Source: an uncultured Paracoccaceae bacterium (GTDB taxonomy: Bacteria; Pseudomonadota; Alphaproteobacteria; Rhodobacterales; Rhodobacteraceae). Taken from it: 64,000 nucleotides of DNA. A model generated the notes under the pieces. The model searched no databases and was not told where the DNA came from. It worked only from the letters and a program-made list of their open reading frames with translations. Shown piece after piece: positions 9,215-18,579 of the stretch (position 1 is the stretch's first letter; each line of letters opens with the position of its first letter). The translations under genes and the position numbers were made by a program. The DNA is taken from NCBI GenBank assembly GCA_938005545.1, contig CALKXV010000020.1:1-64000 (forward strand). The letters run 5' to 3'.

Positions 9215-10213
9215 CTATCCTTTGCGGGGGGGGCGGGGTTGCGAGGCCAAAGTGACTTTGTAGCCCGAGGTATGAGCGAGGGTGGTGACCTCGCGAAATA
9301 CGTGTTCAAGCGTTCTTTCGTAAGGCAAATGGCGGTTGGCGACAAGCCAGAGCCGTCCACGCGGTTTTAACAAGCGGGAAGCGGCTAGGATGAAGGCTTG
9401 GCCAAGGCTCGGGTCCGCGCTTCGCCCAGTGTGAAAGGGCGGGTTGGTGATGACATGATCCACAGGGTGATCGGTGGTGAAATCCAAGGCATCGGCCCAA
9501 TGGAACTGGGCGCGCGGATCGGTGATGTTGATGCGCGCGGCCTCAAGGGCGGCATGGTTCGCTTCGACAAGGCGCAGTGATTTCACCTTCTTACGGGTTA
9601 ATATCGCGTCCGACAGATACCCCCAGCCCGCGCCAAGATCGATCACATGACCCGAAAGGGTCTCGGGCAAGGCATCGACCAAGGCGCGCGATCCCGGATC
9701 AATACCATCTGCCGAAAACACACCCGGCGCGGTCGTAAAGGTTCCGCCGGATCGCCGCGCCACCTGGCTGGGCGTGGCCGCCCAATCAGTACAATCGGCG
9801 TTTTGGACTGAAAACAGCTTGCCATGGGCCTTGACGGTGACATGTGACACGTCACCGCGTTTGCGCATCTCTTTCAACATGCTCTCAATGCCATCGGTCT
9901 TTTGACCGTCGATCACCAACAGACCAGTCGTCAAACGCAAAGCATCCGCAACGGCGGCGCGGGCTTCGGCTTTGGCACGTGGCAGGCAAAGGATGCTTAA
10001 GGTATAGGGGCCGGTGGGCGCGACCTCGACCGCGTAGTCTTTTGACTGAAAAGCGGAATAGGCGGGGAAATGGTGCGAAACCACTTCGACCCGGTCCTTT
10101 GGAAGTTCCGATAGATCATCCCGTGCATCCGGGGATATAACGGCAATCTTGCCATCCTCGGGAAGGGGAATGCCCCCCTCATCAAGGGCAAGCGACAGGC
10201 GCGTGGACAACAT
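9215..10213 (-). CDS. rsmC: RsmC-like 16S rRNA (guanine-N2) methyltransferase
   Basis: Class I SAM-dependent methyltransferase of 332 residues. The N-terminal half is a degenerate methyltransferase domain as in RsmC. The C-terminal half has the SAM site (VIDLGAGWGYLS) and the catalytic NPPFHTGR motif used by N-methyltransferases acting on guanine. By family it would methylate G1207 of 16S rRNA, but RlmG-like specificity cannot be excluded, so the symbol is tentative. It lies 24 bases downstream of clpS and 4 bases upstream of the SDR gene, forming a three-gene unit. Confidence 0.82.
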   Translation of the reverse strand: MLSTRLSLALDEGGIPLPEDGKIAVISPDARDDLSELPKDRVEVVSHHFPAYSAFQSKDYAVEVAPTGPYTLSILCLPRAKAEARAAVADALRLTTGLLVIDGQKTDGIESMLKEMRKRGDVSHVTVKAHGKLFSVQNADCTDWAATPSQVARRSGGTFTTAPGVFSADGIDPGSRALVDALPETLSGHVIDLGAGWGYLSDAILTRKKVKSLRLVEANHAALEAARINITDPRAQFHWADALDFTTDHPVDHVITNPPFHTGRSADPSLGQAFILAASRLLKPRGRLWLVANRHLPYERTLEHVFREVTTLAHTSGYKVTLASQPRPPRKG

Positions 10214-10237
10214 ACACTGCGAGCAAGGACCGACGCC

Positions 10238-10585
10238 TTACTCTTTCTCCATCGTGCATTGCAGCGGATGCTGGTGCCGACGGGCAAAGTCCATCACCTG
10301 CGCCACCTTGGTTTCGGCGATTTCGTGCGAAAACACTCCAACGACAGCCAGCCCTTTCTTGTGAACCGTCAACATCAGCTGGTGCGATTGCGCATGGTCC
10401 AGCCCGAAGAACCGCTCGAGCACCAAAATGACAAACTCCATTGGTGTGTAATCGTCGTTCAACAGCAAGACCTTATACAAAGGCGGCTTGGCCGTCTTTG
10501 TTTTGGTCTCGGTCAGAACGTCCGAAATACCATCAGGACCGTCATCGTTGTCGTCGGCCATCATATGTAGGGTGTCTGCGGTCAC
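10238..10585 (-). CDS. clpS: ATP-dependent Clp protease adaptor ClpS
   Basis: Adaptor that delivers N-end-rule substrates to ClpA for degradation by ClpP. The 115-residue product has an unstructured acidic N-terminal extension and a core from about residue 35. The core shows the substrate-binding [12 protein letters not shown] segment and the [12 protein letters not shown] strand. Starts at Met8 or Met9 would only shorten the tail. clpA is not next to it. It is the first gene of the clpS-rsmC-SDR unit, downstream of a long AT-richer gap. Confidence 0.95.
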   Translation of the reverse strand: MTADTLHMMADDNDDGPDGISDVLTETKTKTAKPPLYKVLLLNDDYTPMEFVILVLERFFGLDHAQSHQLMLTVHKKGLAVVGVFSHEIAETKVAQVMDFARRHQHPLQCTMEKE

Positions 10586-10984
10586 AGCGACCTTCGGTTA
10601 AAGAGGTGGAACGATCGTTGAATATAGTCAAAGTTTGCGGCGTGAAAAGGGGGAACGGCTTTGTTAACCATAATCAACTCAAATAGGTACGAAATTTGAG
10701 TGAATAACGTGCGGTTTTTTTGGCCTGACACAGGCAAAATTTCGGGGTCCTCATTCTGAAAATTCGTAAATCGGACTGATTTGATGGACCTGATCACGCG
10801 GGCTTGCCGCAATATTTAGTAGCAGCCCAATGCGTGCCCCCGCAATGTTGTGGCATCAATCCGCCCACGGCTCCTTACCGAAAGTTCACTATTTTATGAT
10901 TGATTCGAGTGTGTTATAAATAGAATAATAACGGAAGGTTCGGCGCAAAGATCGAACCCCCGGGCAGGTACAAGGGGCACTATC
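10586..10984. other. 399-base intergenic region between clpS and the D,D-carboxypeptidase gene
   Basis: Divergent intergenic region, AT-richer than its surroundings, presumably with both promoters. TGTGTTATAAATAG around 10910-10922 could serve as a -10 region for the rightward gene. A 7-T run occurs near 10713 without a clear stem. I found no tRNA, no convincing ORF with a ribosome-binding site and no repeat array. Confidence 0.5.
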
Positions 10985-12385
10985 GTGACGGGCATTCGTT
11001 TCGTCCTACAGGTCGTTTTTGTTTTTTGTTTTTTGATGCAGCCAGCTTTTGCTGCGGGCGCGCCCTATGCGGCGATGGTTATTGATGCCCGTACTGGCAA
11101 GGTTTTGCATTCACGGAACGCAGACACACGGCTTCATCCGGCATCGCTGACAAAGATGATGACGCTTTACGTGGTTTTCGACGCGGTCGAAAAGGGTGAG
11201 ATCAGTCTCGACACCATGGTGACGATTTCGCGAAAGGCGGCAGCTGAGCCACCGTCTAAACTGGGGCTGAAAGCCGGGCAAAAGATCAAGCTTCGCCATT
11301 TGATCCGTGCCGCGGCGGTTAAATCCGCCAATGATGCCGCCACTGCTTTGGGCGAAGCGATATCCGGAAGCGAAGCCGCATTTGCGCGTCGTATGACGCG
11401 AACGGCGCAAGCCATTGGAATGACACGCACAACGTTCAAGAATGCCCACGGCCTGACCGAAGCCGGGCATCTTTCGACGGCGCGCGACATGACCGAAATG
11501 GGCCGTCATCTGTTCTATGATTTCCCGCAGTATTACAATATTTTCTCGCGCCGTTCGACGAGCACCGGGCAGAAAATGGTGTCGAACACCAACCGACGTT
11601 TACTGGGCAGTTATCGCGGTGCGGACGGGATCAAAACCGGCTTTACCCGCGCTGCGGGCTATAACCTTGTGGCTTCAGCCGAGCGTGGCAGTGAACGGGT
11701 CATCGCAACGGTTTTTGGCGGCAGGTCAGTCACTTGGCGAAACACACGGGTCGCAGAATTGCTGGACATGGGCTTTTCCCGAGCACCAAGCAGAGTTGCC
11801 GTTGTAAAACCCAAACGCCCTGCTTTGGGTCAATCGGTGCAACAGGTTGCGACGGTCACAAGGGTGGCACGGTCGCCACGCCCGCTTGCGCGACCGGTCC
11901 GGTCACCGGGCGACGGCACCATGGTTGCAGTGGCAGACGGTATTGCAGATGTGCTGGCGGAAGTCGCGGTTGAAGGCACGACAGCCAAATCATTGGTGAA
12001 CCCCGTTCCGGAAGCGGTTGCTGCGGCCAGTTTGGCGGGCGCGCAATTGCGTCCTGCGCCACGGCCAAATGTTGAAGGCGCGTCACGTCAACTCGCTGAA
12101 TCCAATGCCAAAAAACCTGTTGTCGTAACACGGTTGTCGACCAGTGGCGGACGGCATTGGGCGATCAATGTTGGACGCTTCACAACACGCAACGAAGCTG
12201 AACGGGTTTTGTTGCAAACGGCCTTGGTTGAAATGTCGACTTTGGACGTGGCTTTGCGAAAAGTCATAAGAAGTCCAAAGGGTTGGGAAGCAAATTTCGT
12301 TGGCCTGACCGAAGATCGTGCGGCGATGGCCTGTCGGCGCCTGAACGCGCGGAACGTGACGTGCAATCCTGTAGGGCCGGGCTAA
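10985..12385 (+). CDS. D-alanyl-D-alanine carboxypeptidase with C-terminal SPOR domain
   Basis: Penicillin-binding protein of the PBP5/DacF (S11) type that trims the terminal D-Ala of peptidoglycan stem peptides in the periplasm. The GTG start gives 466 residues with a signal peptide ending near AFAAG (residue 25). Catalytic motifs are S54-L-T-K57, S114-A-N116 and K217-T-G219. After a Pro/Arg/Val-rich linker, residues about 385-462 form a SPOR domain (HWAINVGRF and onward), which binds denuded glycan strands and usually directs proteins to the division septum. The SPOR fusion is common in this order. Confidence 0.93.
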   Translation: MTGIRFVLQVVFVFCFLMQPAFAAGAPYAAMVIDARTGKVLHSRNADTRLHPASLTKMMTLYVVFDAVEKGEISLDTMVTISRKAAAEPPSKLGLKAGQKIKLRHLIRAAAVKSANDAATALGEAISGSEAAFARRMTRTAQAIGMTRTTFKNAHGLTEAGHLSTARDMTEMGRHLFYDFPQYYNIFSRRSTSTGQKMVSNTNRRLLGSYRGADGIKTGFTRAAGYNLVASAERGSERVIATVFGGRSVTWRNTRVAELLDMGFSRAPSRVAVVKPKRPALGQSVQQVATVTRVARSPRPLARPVRSPGDGTMVAVADGIADVLAEVAVEGTTAKSLVNPVPEAVAAASLAGAQLRPAPRPNVEGASRQLAESNAKKPVVVTRLSTSGGRHWAINVGRFTTRNEAERVLLQTALVEMSTLDVALRKVIRSPKGWEANFVGLTEDRAAMACRRLNARNVTCNPVGPG

Positions 12386-12482
12386 ATGAAGAACCTTTTC
12401 AAAGCCTTAGATGGCGGGCATCTTGATCAATCCCTGTTTTCTTCCCATGTGGATAAGACCACTGAAAAGGAAGGCAAGAACC

Positions 12483-12635
12483 ATGAAAAGACGCGCGTTT
12501 CTAGCAGGTTGCGGTTCGGTCTTCGCGTTGCGCGGCGTTCCGATGATGAAACAAGCCGGCGGTCGCCGCGTTCTGACTCTGGTGTATGACCAGTCCTTGG
12601 GGATGATGCGGGCGATTGACCGAATTGTACCTTAA
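12483..12635 (+). CDS. Small exported-looking protein of unknown function
   Basis: A 50-residue ORF with a good Shine-Dalgarno (aaggaagg) and the N-terminus MKRRAFLAGCGSVFALRG. That is either a short twin-arginine-like signal or a lipobox (LAGC, with Cys10 as a possible lipidated residue). The mature part is basic and ends in YDQSLGMMRAIDRIVP. It follows the carboxypeptidase gene by 97 bases and may be co-transcribed. I do not recognise the family. The clear start context and signal make chance less likely. Confidence 0.55.
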   Translation: MKRRAFLAGCGSVFALRGVPMMKQAGGRRVLTLVYDQSLGMMRAIDRIVP

Positions 12636-12799
12636 TCCCTTAAGCGGACATAACCTGTACGTTCGGTGATCGCGAATATCATACCGTTTTGTACGCCTTT
12701 CCCAGACCCGAATTTCCAATTTGTACGTCCCGGCGCGCGCCCGAATTACTAAAAGGTTTCGGCGCGACCCACGTCGACACGTCCGGTCACCTAAATCTG

Positions 12800-15700
12800 T
12801 CAGTCCAGTTCGGCGAGCCGATCTAGGGCGGTTTGGAGGCGGGCGAGTTCTTGCGCCTTTTGCTTGGCCATATCCTCGGTTTCTTCGATCACCTCGGCGC
12901 TGGCGTTTTCGCGGAACTTGGGGTTCTTCAAGCGGCCCTGCAATCCGCCGACGTCTTTCTGCAATTTGCCAACGGTTTTTTCCAACCGGGCTTTTTCAGC
13001 CGAAACGTCGATCAACCCTTCGAGGGGCAGCGCGAATGTACCGCCGTCAACGGCGATGGCGGCTGCGCCTTTGGGGGCTTCGTCGACGATTTGAAGCCCC
13101 GAGATCCCGGCTTCGCGGTCGCGCAGGATGATGGTTTCGTTGGCGGCCCAAGCGGCGCGGCCCGGCTCATCAAGCGAGACCTGCAACAGGGGTGCCATGG
13201 TTTTCTTGGGCACGTTCATCAGACCCCGGATCGAGCGGGTTTTTTCGATCAGATCGCGGACCCAGTTCAATTCGGTCGTGGCCTTTTCATCAATCAATTC
13301 AAGCCCGTATTCCGGCCAATCCGTGTGGACCAGCATCTTTTTGCGGGTGTCGGACATGCCCCAAATCTCTTCTGTGATGAAGGGCATGATGGGGTGCATC
13401 ATGATCAAAAGTTGGTCCAATGCCCAAGCCATAGTGGCGCGGGTTTCTTCGGCCTTGTCCGTGTCGAAGAGGGGTTTTGAGAACTCCAGATACCAATCAC
13501 AATAGGTATATGTGAAGGCGTAGAGCGTCGAGGCCGCGTCGTTGAAACGGAACTTTTGCAAAGCTTCGTCGACGGCGAGCCGTGTTTTCGCGACCTCGCC
13601 GACGATCCATTTATTGACCGTATGTGCGGCGTCGGTATCACGTCGGTTTAACGTCGGTATCACGTCGGTGCCCCCGAGCGCATTGTTCATCTCTGCGAAA
13701 CGTGCGGCGTTCCAGAGCTTGGTCGTGAAGTTGCGATAGCCTTGGATGCGTTGCGTGGAGAGTTTCAGATCGCGGCCCATGGCGGCCATGGAGGTGAGCG
13801 TGAACCGCATGGCGTCGGCGCCGTATTCGTCGATGATGTCGAGCGGGTCGAGGACATTGCCGAGGGATTTCGACATCTTCTTGCCCTTCTCATCGCGGAC
13901 AAGGGCGTGGACATAGACGGTGTCAAAGGGGACTCGGTCCTTAAGCTTCGGTTTGTCTTCTTTCAGAACTGAGGTCTGCATCATCATCATGCGGGCGACC
14001 CAGAAGAAGATAATGTCAAACCCGGTGATGAGGACGGAGGTGGGGAAGTATTTCTTCAACTCCTCGGTTTCCTCGGGCCAGCCGAGGGTGCCGATGGGCC
14101 AGAGGCCGGAGGAGAACCAGGTGTCGAGGACGTCGGGGTCGCGATGTAGCAGCGTTAAGCCAAAGAGATCAGGAAACTGGTTCTTCAGTTGTGCAGCGAT
14201 TTCTTTAGCGGCCTCGGGTGGCACTGGTCTGCCCGCGCCAACGAGTTGAACGATGAGAGAAGCGGTCGCATCAGTGTATTTTTGGATGCGATCCTTGGTA
14301 GTGAAGCCGATTTTGTCTTCTGGTACTCCATAGAACTCAGCTGCTTCTTTGCGGACACCGGCTTCTTCGGGCTTACAGAATGCTTTTTCGGGTCGGCTAG
14401 CACTTTGGGGCAGCGCTGCGTCCGCTCTGATGTCACCGTCTTCAATGTTTATGCTTCCAGTTGTATCTGCAGTAGCTTGGCCGGGCCCATACCAAACCGG
14501 GATTTGATGGCCCCACCAGAGTTGGCGGGAAATGCACCAGGGTTCGATGTTTTCCAGCCAGTTGAAGTAGACCTTCTTGTGCTGCTCGGGGAAAATCTCG
14601 GTGGTGCCATCGCGGACGGCCTCCAGCGCGGGGCCGACGATTTTGGCGGTGTCGACGAACCATTGGTCGGTGAGCATGGGCTCGATCACGACTTTGGAAC
14701 GGTCGCCGAAGGGCTGCATGATTTTCTTGGCTTCGACCAGCGGGGCGGGGGCGTTTGGATCGTCGTCTTCTTTCAGCTTCCGGCCCAAACGCTCGTCACC
14801 CGCCGTGGTCATGACGGCGAGGCCTTCGGAGGTTATTTGCTCGATCACCAATTTGCGGGCTTCGAAGCGGTCCAACCCACGCAGATCGTCGGGGATGAGA
14901 TTGATGGTGTCGGCTTCGGCCTCGGACAATGTGCGCTCGCCTTTGGCGACGGCCATGGCGGTGGCGGCCATCTCGGCATAGGGCGCGCCGTCGTCGCGCA
15001 TGTGGCCGCGCGTGTCCATCAGGCGGTACATGGGGATGTTGCCGCGCTTGGCGACTTGGTAGTCGTTGAAATCATGGGCGCCGGTGATCTTGACCGCGCC
15101 TGAGCCGAAATCGGGGTCGGGGTATTCGTCCGTAATGATCGGGATCAACCGGCGGTGTTCTTTGGGGCCGACGGGGATTTCGCATAAGCGCCCGACGAGT
15201 GAAGCATAGCGTTCGTCCGAGGGATGAACCGCGACCGCGCCGTCGCCGAGCATGGTTTCGGGGCGCGTGGTCGCGATTGAGATATAGTCGCGCGTCTCGC
15301 GCAGGGTGACGTTGCCGTCTTCGTCTTTTTCGACGTATTCGTAACTGGCCCCACCTGCGAGCGGATATTTGAAGTGCCACATGTGGCCGTCGACTTCGAT
15401 GTTTTCGACTTCGAGGTCCGAGATGGCGGTTTCAAAATGCGGGTCCCAGTTGACGAGGCGTTTGCCGCGATAGATCAGCCCGTCTTCGTACATTTTGACG
15501 AAGACCTTGATGACGGCGTCGTGGAAGTTGCCGTCTTCGCCTTCCGGCGCATTTGGGGCACCCGACATGGTGAAGGCGTTGCGCGACCAGTCGCAGGAGG
15601 CACCCAGACGTTTCAGCTGTTCGATGATGGTGCCGCCGGATTGCTGCTTCCACTCCCAGATTTTGGCGGTGAAGGCCTCGCGGCCCATGTCGCGACGGCT

Positions 15701-16003
15701 GGGTTCACCGGCGGCGGCGAGGTTGCGTTCGACGACCATTTGGGTGGCGATGCCAGCGTGATCTTGGCCCGGTTGCCAGAGCGTGTCGTGCCCCTGCATC
15801 CGGTGCCAGCGCGTCAGGATGTCTTGCAGCGTGTTGTTGAAGGCGTGGCCCATGTGCAGGACGCCCGTGACGTTGGGCGGCGGGATCATGATGGAGAAGG
15901 TTTCGTCCGACGACGCATTGGCACCGGCTTTGAACGCGCCGGATTGCTCCCAAGCGGCGTAGATGCGGGCTTCTGCTTCGCGTGCGTTGAATGTCTTTTC
16001 CAT
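12800..16003 (-). CDS. valS: Valyl-tRNA synthetase with enlarged connective peptide
   Basis: Class I aminoacyl-tRNA synthetase charging tRNA-Val. The HIGH-type motif is H50-M-G-H53 and KMSKS lies at about 707-711. The C-terminal coiled coil binds tRNA ([15 protein letters not shown]). At 1067 residues it is long: between [10 protein letters not shown] (about 500-507) and [10 protein letters not shown] (about 620-630) lie roughly 110 residues where the E. coli enzyme has about 30. The extra block (DNA about 14150-14480) contains [16 protein letters not shown] and [16 protein letters not shown] and is visibly lower in GC than the rest. The frame is intact, so the enzyme should work. It is a single gene, divergent from the CoxL-like gene. 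Confidence 0.97.
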   Translation of the reverse strand: MEKTFNAREAEARIYAAWEQSGAFKAGANASSDETFSIMIPPPNVTGVLHMGHAFNNTLQDILTRWHRMQGHDTLWQPGQDHAGIATQMVVERNLAAAGEPSRRDMGREAFTAKIWEWKQQSGGTIIEQLKRLGASCDWSRNAFTMSGAPNAPEGEDGNFHDAVIKVFVKMYEDGLIYRGKRLVNWDPHFETAISDLEVENIEVDGHMWHFKYPLAGGASYEYVEKDEDGNVTLRETRDYISIATTRPETMLGDGAVAVHPSDERYASLVGRLCEIPVGPKEHRRLIPIITDEYPDPDFGSGAVKITGAHDFNDYQVAKRGNIPMYRLMDTRGHMRDDGAPYAEMAATAMAVAKGERTLSEAEADTINLIPDDLRGLDRFEARKLVIEQITSEGLAVMTTAGDERLGRKLKEDDDPNAPAPLVEAKKIMQPFGDRSKVVIEPMLTDQWFVDTAKIVGPALEAVRDGTTEIFPEQHKKVYFNWLENIEPWCISRQLWWGHQIPVWYGPGQATADTTGSINIEDGDIRADAALPQSASRPEKAFCKPEEAGVRKEAAEFYGVPEDKIGFTTKDRIQKYTDATASLIVQLVGAGRPVPPEAAKEIAAQLKNQFPDLFGLTLLHRDPDVLDTWFSSGLWPIGTLGWPEETEELKKYFPTSVLITGFDIIFFWVARMMMMQTSVLKEDKPKLKDRVPFDTVYVHALVRDEKGKKMSKSLGNVLDPLDIIDEYGADAMRFTLTSMAAMGRDLKLSTQRIQGYRNFTTKLWNAARFAEMNNALGGTDVIPTLNRRDTDAAHTVNKWIVGEVAKTRLAVDEALQKFRFNDAASTLYAFTYTYCDWYLEFSKPLFDTDKAEETRATMAWALDQLLIMMHPIMPFITEEIWGMSDTRKKMLVHTDWPEYGLELIDEKATTELNWVRDLIEKTRSIRGLMNVPKKTMAPLLQVSLDEPGRAAWAANETIILRDREAGISGLQIVDEAPKGAAAIAVDGGTFALPLEGLIDVSAEKARLEKTVGKLQKDVGGLQGRLKNPKFRENASAEVIEETEDMAKQKAQELARLQTALDRLAELD

Positions 16004-16188
16004 GGGCTTTGGCCTTTTTGTTTGCGGATCATTTAGCGCTCTGGTGGGGGAAGGGGAAGGCTGATGGTGCGCGAAATGCGTATTTGGAAATGGGTGAGGA
16101 TATTTGGGCGTGAAAATGCGCGCGTTGGACTGGACAAGAGGGGCGTTCCAGCTAGGGTCTGGCGAAAGGCAATTACCGGAGCGTCACC

Positions 16189-18477
16189 ATGGATAAGTTT
16201 GGGAAATCACAACCCGTTCGTCGGTTTGAGGACCACCGGTTTTTGACAGGACAGGGGCGTTATGTGGATGACATTACGCCGGAGGGTGCGTTGCACGCGG
16301 TGTTTGTGCGGTCTTCGGTGGCCCATGGGGTGTTGAGCCCGGTGGATTTGTCTGACGTGCGCGACATGCCGGGTGTGGTTCTGGCGATGGCGGCCGAAGA
16401 TTTGGCGGCTATGGGGGCGGATTATTCGTTGGGGACGTCTATTCTGACGAACCGGGATGGGTCACAGGCCGCAGACCCGGAGCGACCCGTTTTGGCCAAG
16501 GGCAAAGTGCGGTTCGTGGGCGAGCCCATTGCGGTGATCGTCGCGGAAACCCGTCAGGCGGCGCGCGATGCGGCCGAAGAGGTCTTTCCCGAGATTGACG
16601 ATCTGGACGCCGTTCTGGACATGGCGCCGGGTGGCGAAACGATCCACGTCGAAGCCCCGGACAACATGGCCTTCGATTGGACAATGGGAGACGCCGAGGG
16701 TGTGGCCGAAGCCATCGCCAATGCCGCACACGTTGTGACAACGCGCGTTGTCGACAACCGGATTGTCAGCAATTCGATGGAGCCGCGCGGCTGTTTTGCC
16801 GAATGGGACGGCGAGCGGTTGCATCTGTCCTATGGTGGGCAGGGCGTTTGGGGTGTGAAAGCCAATCTTGTGTCCTGCTTTGGGCTTCAGCCCGAGCAGG
16901 TGCGTGTGACGACACCCGATGTGGGTGGCGGGTTTGGCACCAAGGGGTTTGCTTACCCGGAATATTTCGCGGTTTCGGCGGCGGCAAAGGCGCTTGGTCG
17001 CCCGGTGCGCTGGATGTCTGAAAGAACCGAGGCCATGCTGACCGACAATGGCGGGCGCGATCTGGTCAGTCTTGCGACCATGGCGTTTGATGCGGATCAC
17101 CGGATGATCGCGTACAAGGTTGATACCGATTGTAACCTGGGTGCCTATAATTCGGGCTATGCGCAGTTCATTCAGACCGAGCTGTTTTCGAAGGTCGCTA
17201 TGGGTGTTTATGACGTCCAGAAGGTGCTTTTGAATTGTAAGGGCTATTTCACGACGACCACGCAGTTGGATGCCTATCGCGGGGCCGGGCGGCCCGAGGC
17301 GATTTTCGTTCTGGAACGGGCCATGGACAATGCGGCGCGCGAATTGGGCGTTGATCCGATGGTGCTTCGGCGCAAGAATTTCATCCCGCCGTCGAAGTTT
17401 CCGTACCAGACCGCGATTGCCGCTGCTTATGACGTTGGTGAATTTGATCGGGTGTTGGCCGTGGCCGAAGAGAACTCGGATCGCGCAGGGTTTGCTGCAC
17501 GACGCGCGGCGTCGGAAGCGGCCGGGCGTCTGCGGGGGCAGGGTTTGTGTTATTATATCGAGAGCATTCTGGGTGACGTCACCGAGAGCGCGCGCGTGGT
17601 TTTTGAAGACGATGGCACCGTCAGCCTTTTCGTTGGTACGCAATCGAATGGCCAGGGGCACGAGACGGTGTATGCGACCTTCCTGTCAGATCAAACAGGT
17701 ATCCCCGTGGAAACGATTCGCATTATTCAGGGGGATAGTGATCTTATTCCCATGGGCGGCGGCACCGGCGGATCGCGGTCTGTGACAATGCAAACCGGTG
17801 CGACTTTGGTCACCGTTGCGGCCATCACACGACAGTTCGCGGATTACCTGGCCGACAAGTTTGAAGCCGAGGGTGTCGAGTTTGATGACGAACGGTTCCG
17901 GGTTCCGGGATCGAACGAAACGCCATCGATGATGGACGTTGCCGCCATGGCGCGCGACGATGGGCGAACTGACATTTTGGACATCGTCGAAAAGTGGGAG
18001 ATCGACAATCGGTCGTTCCCCAACGGCGCGCATTTTGTTGAGGTCGAGATTGATCCCGAGACCGGACAAGTGGTGGTGGATCGTTATTCCGTTACCGATG
18101 ATTTTGGCAATCTTATCAATCCATTACTGGCCGAAGGCCAGGTTCATGGCGGCGTGGCGCAAGGGGTGGGGCAAGCCCTGAGCGAACATGTGGTTTACGA
18201 CGAAAGTGGCCAGCTTCTGACCGCAACATTTATGGATTACGGGATGCCAAGAGCGTCTGATTTGCCGAACATTGAATTCCACACCGAATGCGTTCCGTCC
18301 ATTTATAACCCGATGGGGATGAAGGGCTGTGGCGAAGCGGGGACTGTGGGCGCGCTGGCGGCTGTTGCCAATGCGGTGGCCGATGCCATGGCATCCAAAG
18401 GGCACGGTGATGTGGATATGCCGTTTACGCCTGCCCGGATTTGGCACGCCATGCAAGGTGATGTCGCGGCAGAGTAA
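16189..18477 (+). CDS. Form II CoxL-like molybdopterin-binding dehydrogenase large subunit
   Basis: Large subunit of the xanthine dehydrogenase / CO dehydrogenase family, 762 residues, with an aldehyde-oxidase hammerhead N-terminal domain (FEDHRFLTGQGRYVDD) and molybdopterin-binding domains. The active-site loop is A362-Y-R-G-A-G-R368, diagnostic of form II rather than the AYxCSFR of genuine CO dehydrogenase. The catalytic Glu716 is in GCGEAG. Normally such a subunit pairs with an FAD subunit and a 2Fe-2S subunit; none is adjacent, so partners must be encoded elsewhere or the gene is an orphan. The substrate is unknown; aldehydes or N-heterocycles are typical. Confidence 0.88.
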   Translation: MDKFGKSQPVRRFEDHRFLTGQGRYVDDITPEGALHAVFVRSSVAHGVLSPVDLSDVRDMPGVVLAMAAEDLAAMGADYSLGTSILTNRDGSQAADPERPVLAKGKVRFVGEPIAVIVAETRQAARDAAEEVFPEIDDLDAVLDMAPGGETIHVEAPDNMAFDWTMGDAEGVAEAIANAAHVVTTRVVDNRIVSNSMEPRGCFAEWDGERLHLSYGGQGVWGVKANLVSCFGLQPEQVRVTTPDVGGGFGTKGFAYPEYFAVSAAAKALGRPVRWMSERTEAMLTDNGGRDLVSLATMAFDADHRMIAYKVDTDCNLGAYNSGYAQFIQTELFSKVAMGVYDVQKVLLNCKGYFTTTTQLDAYRGAGRPEAIFVLERAMDNAARELGVDPMVLRRKNFIPPSKFPYQTAIAAAYDVGEFDRVLAVAEENSDRAGFAARRAASEAAGRLRGQGLCYYIESILGDVTESARVVFEDDGTVSLFVGTQSNGQGHETVYATFLSDQTGIPVETIRIIQGDSDLIPMGGGTGGSRSVTMQTGATLVTVAAITRQFADYLADKFEAEGVEFDDERFRVPGSNETPSMMDVAAMARDDGRTDILDIVEKWEIDNRSFPNGAHFVEVEIDPETGQVVVDRYSVTDDFGNLINPLLAEGQVHGGVAQGVGQALSEHVVYDESGQLLTATFMDYGMPRASDLPNIEFHTECVPSIYNPMGMKGCGEAGTVGALAAVANAVADAMASKGHGDVDMPFTPARIWHAMQGDVAAE

Positions 18478-18579
18478 TCACGCCAGCCTGACAAATTGGC
18501 GAGAGACCGACACATTTGTAGAAACGTAACAGTGATGTGACTATCCTGTGGTCATGAGCATCGCAGCCGTCATATCGCC

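Noticed and set aside
10586-10984. Possible tRNA or small RNA in the clpS-carboxypeptidase gap
   Set aside because: Some short stems and a GATTCGAGT segment were seen, but no acceptor stem or anticodon arm could be paired.
13640-13672. Short tandem repeat in valS (CGTCGGTATCACGTCGGT-like)
   Set aside because: Only about two imperfect units inside the reading frame; a local duplication without wider structure.
16462-17661. 399-codon open frame antisense to the CoxL-like gene
   Set aside because: His/Arg-rich, no domain and lies wholly within a clearly real gene; typical high-GC shadow.
16189-18477. Aerobic CO dehydrogenase (true CoxL)
   Set aside because: The active-site loop is AYRGAGR (form II), not AYxCSFR, and coxM/coxS are absent.
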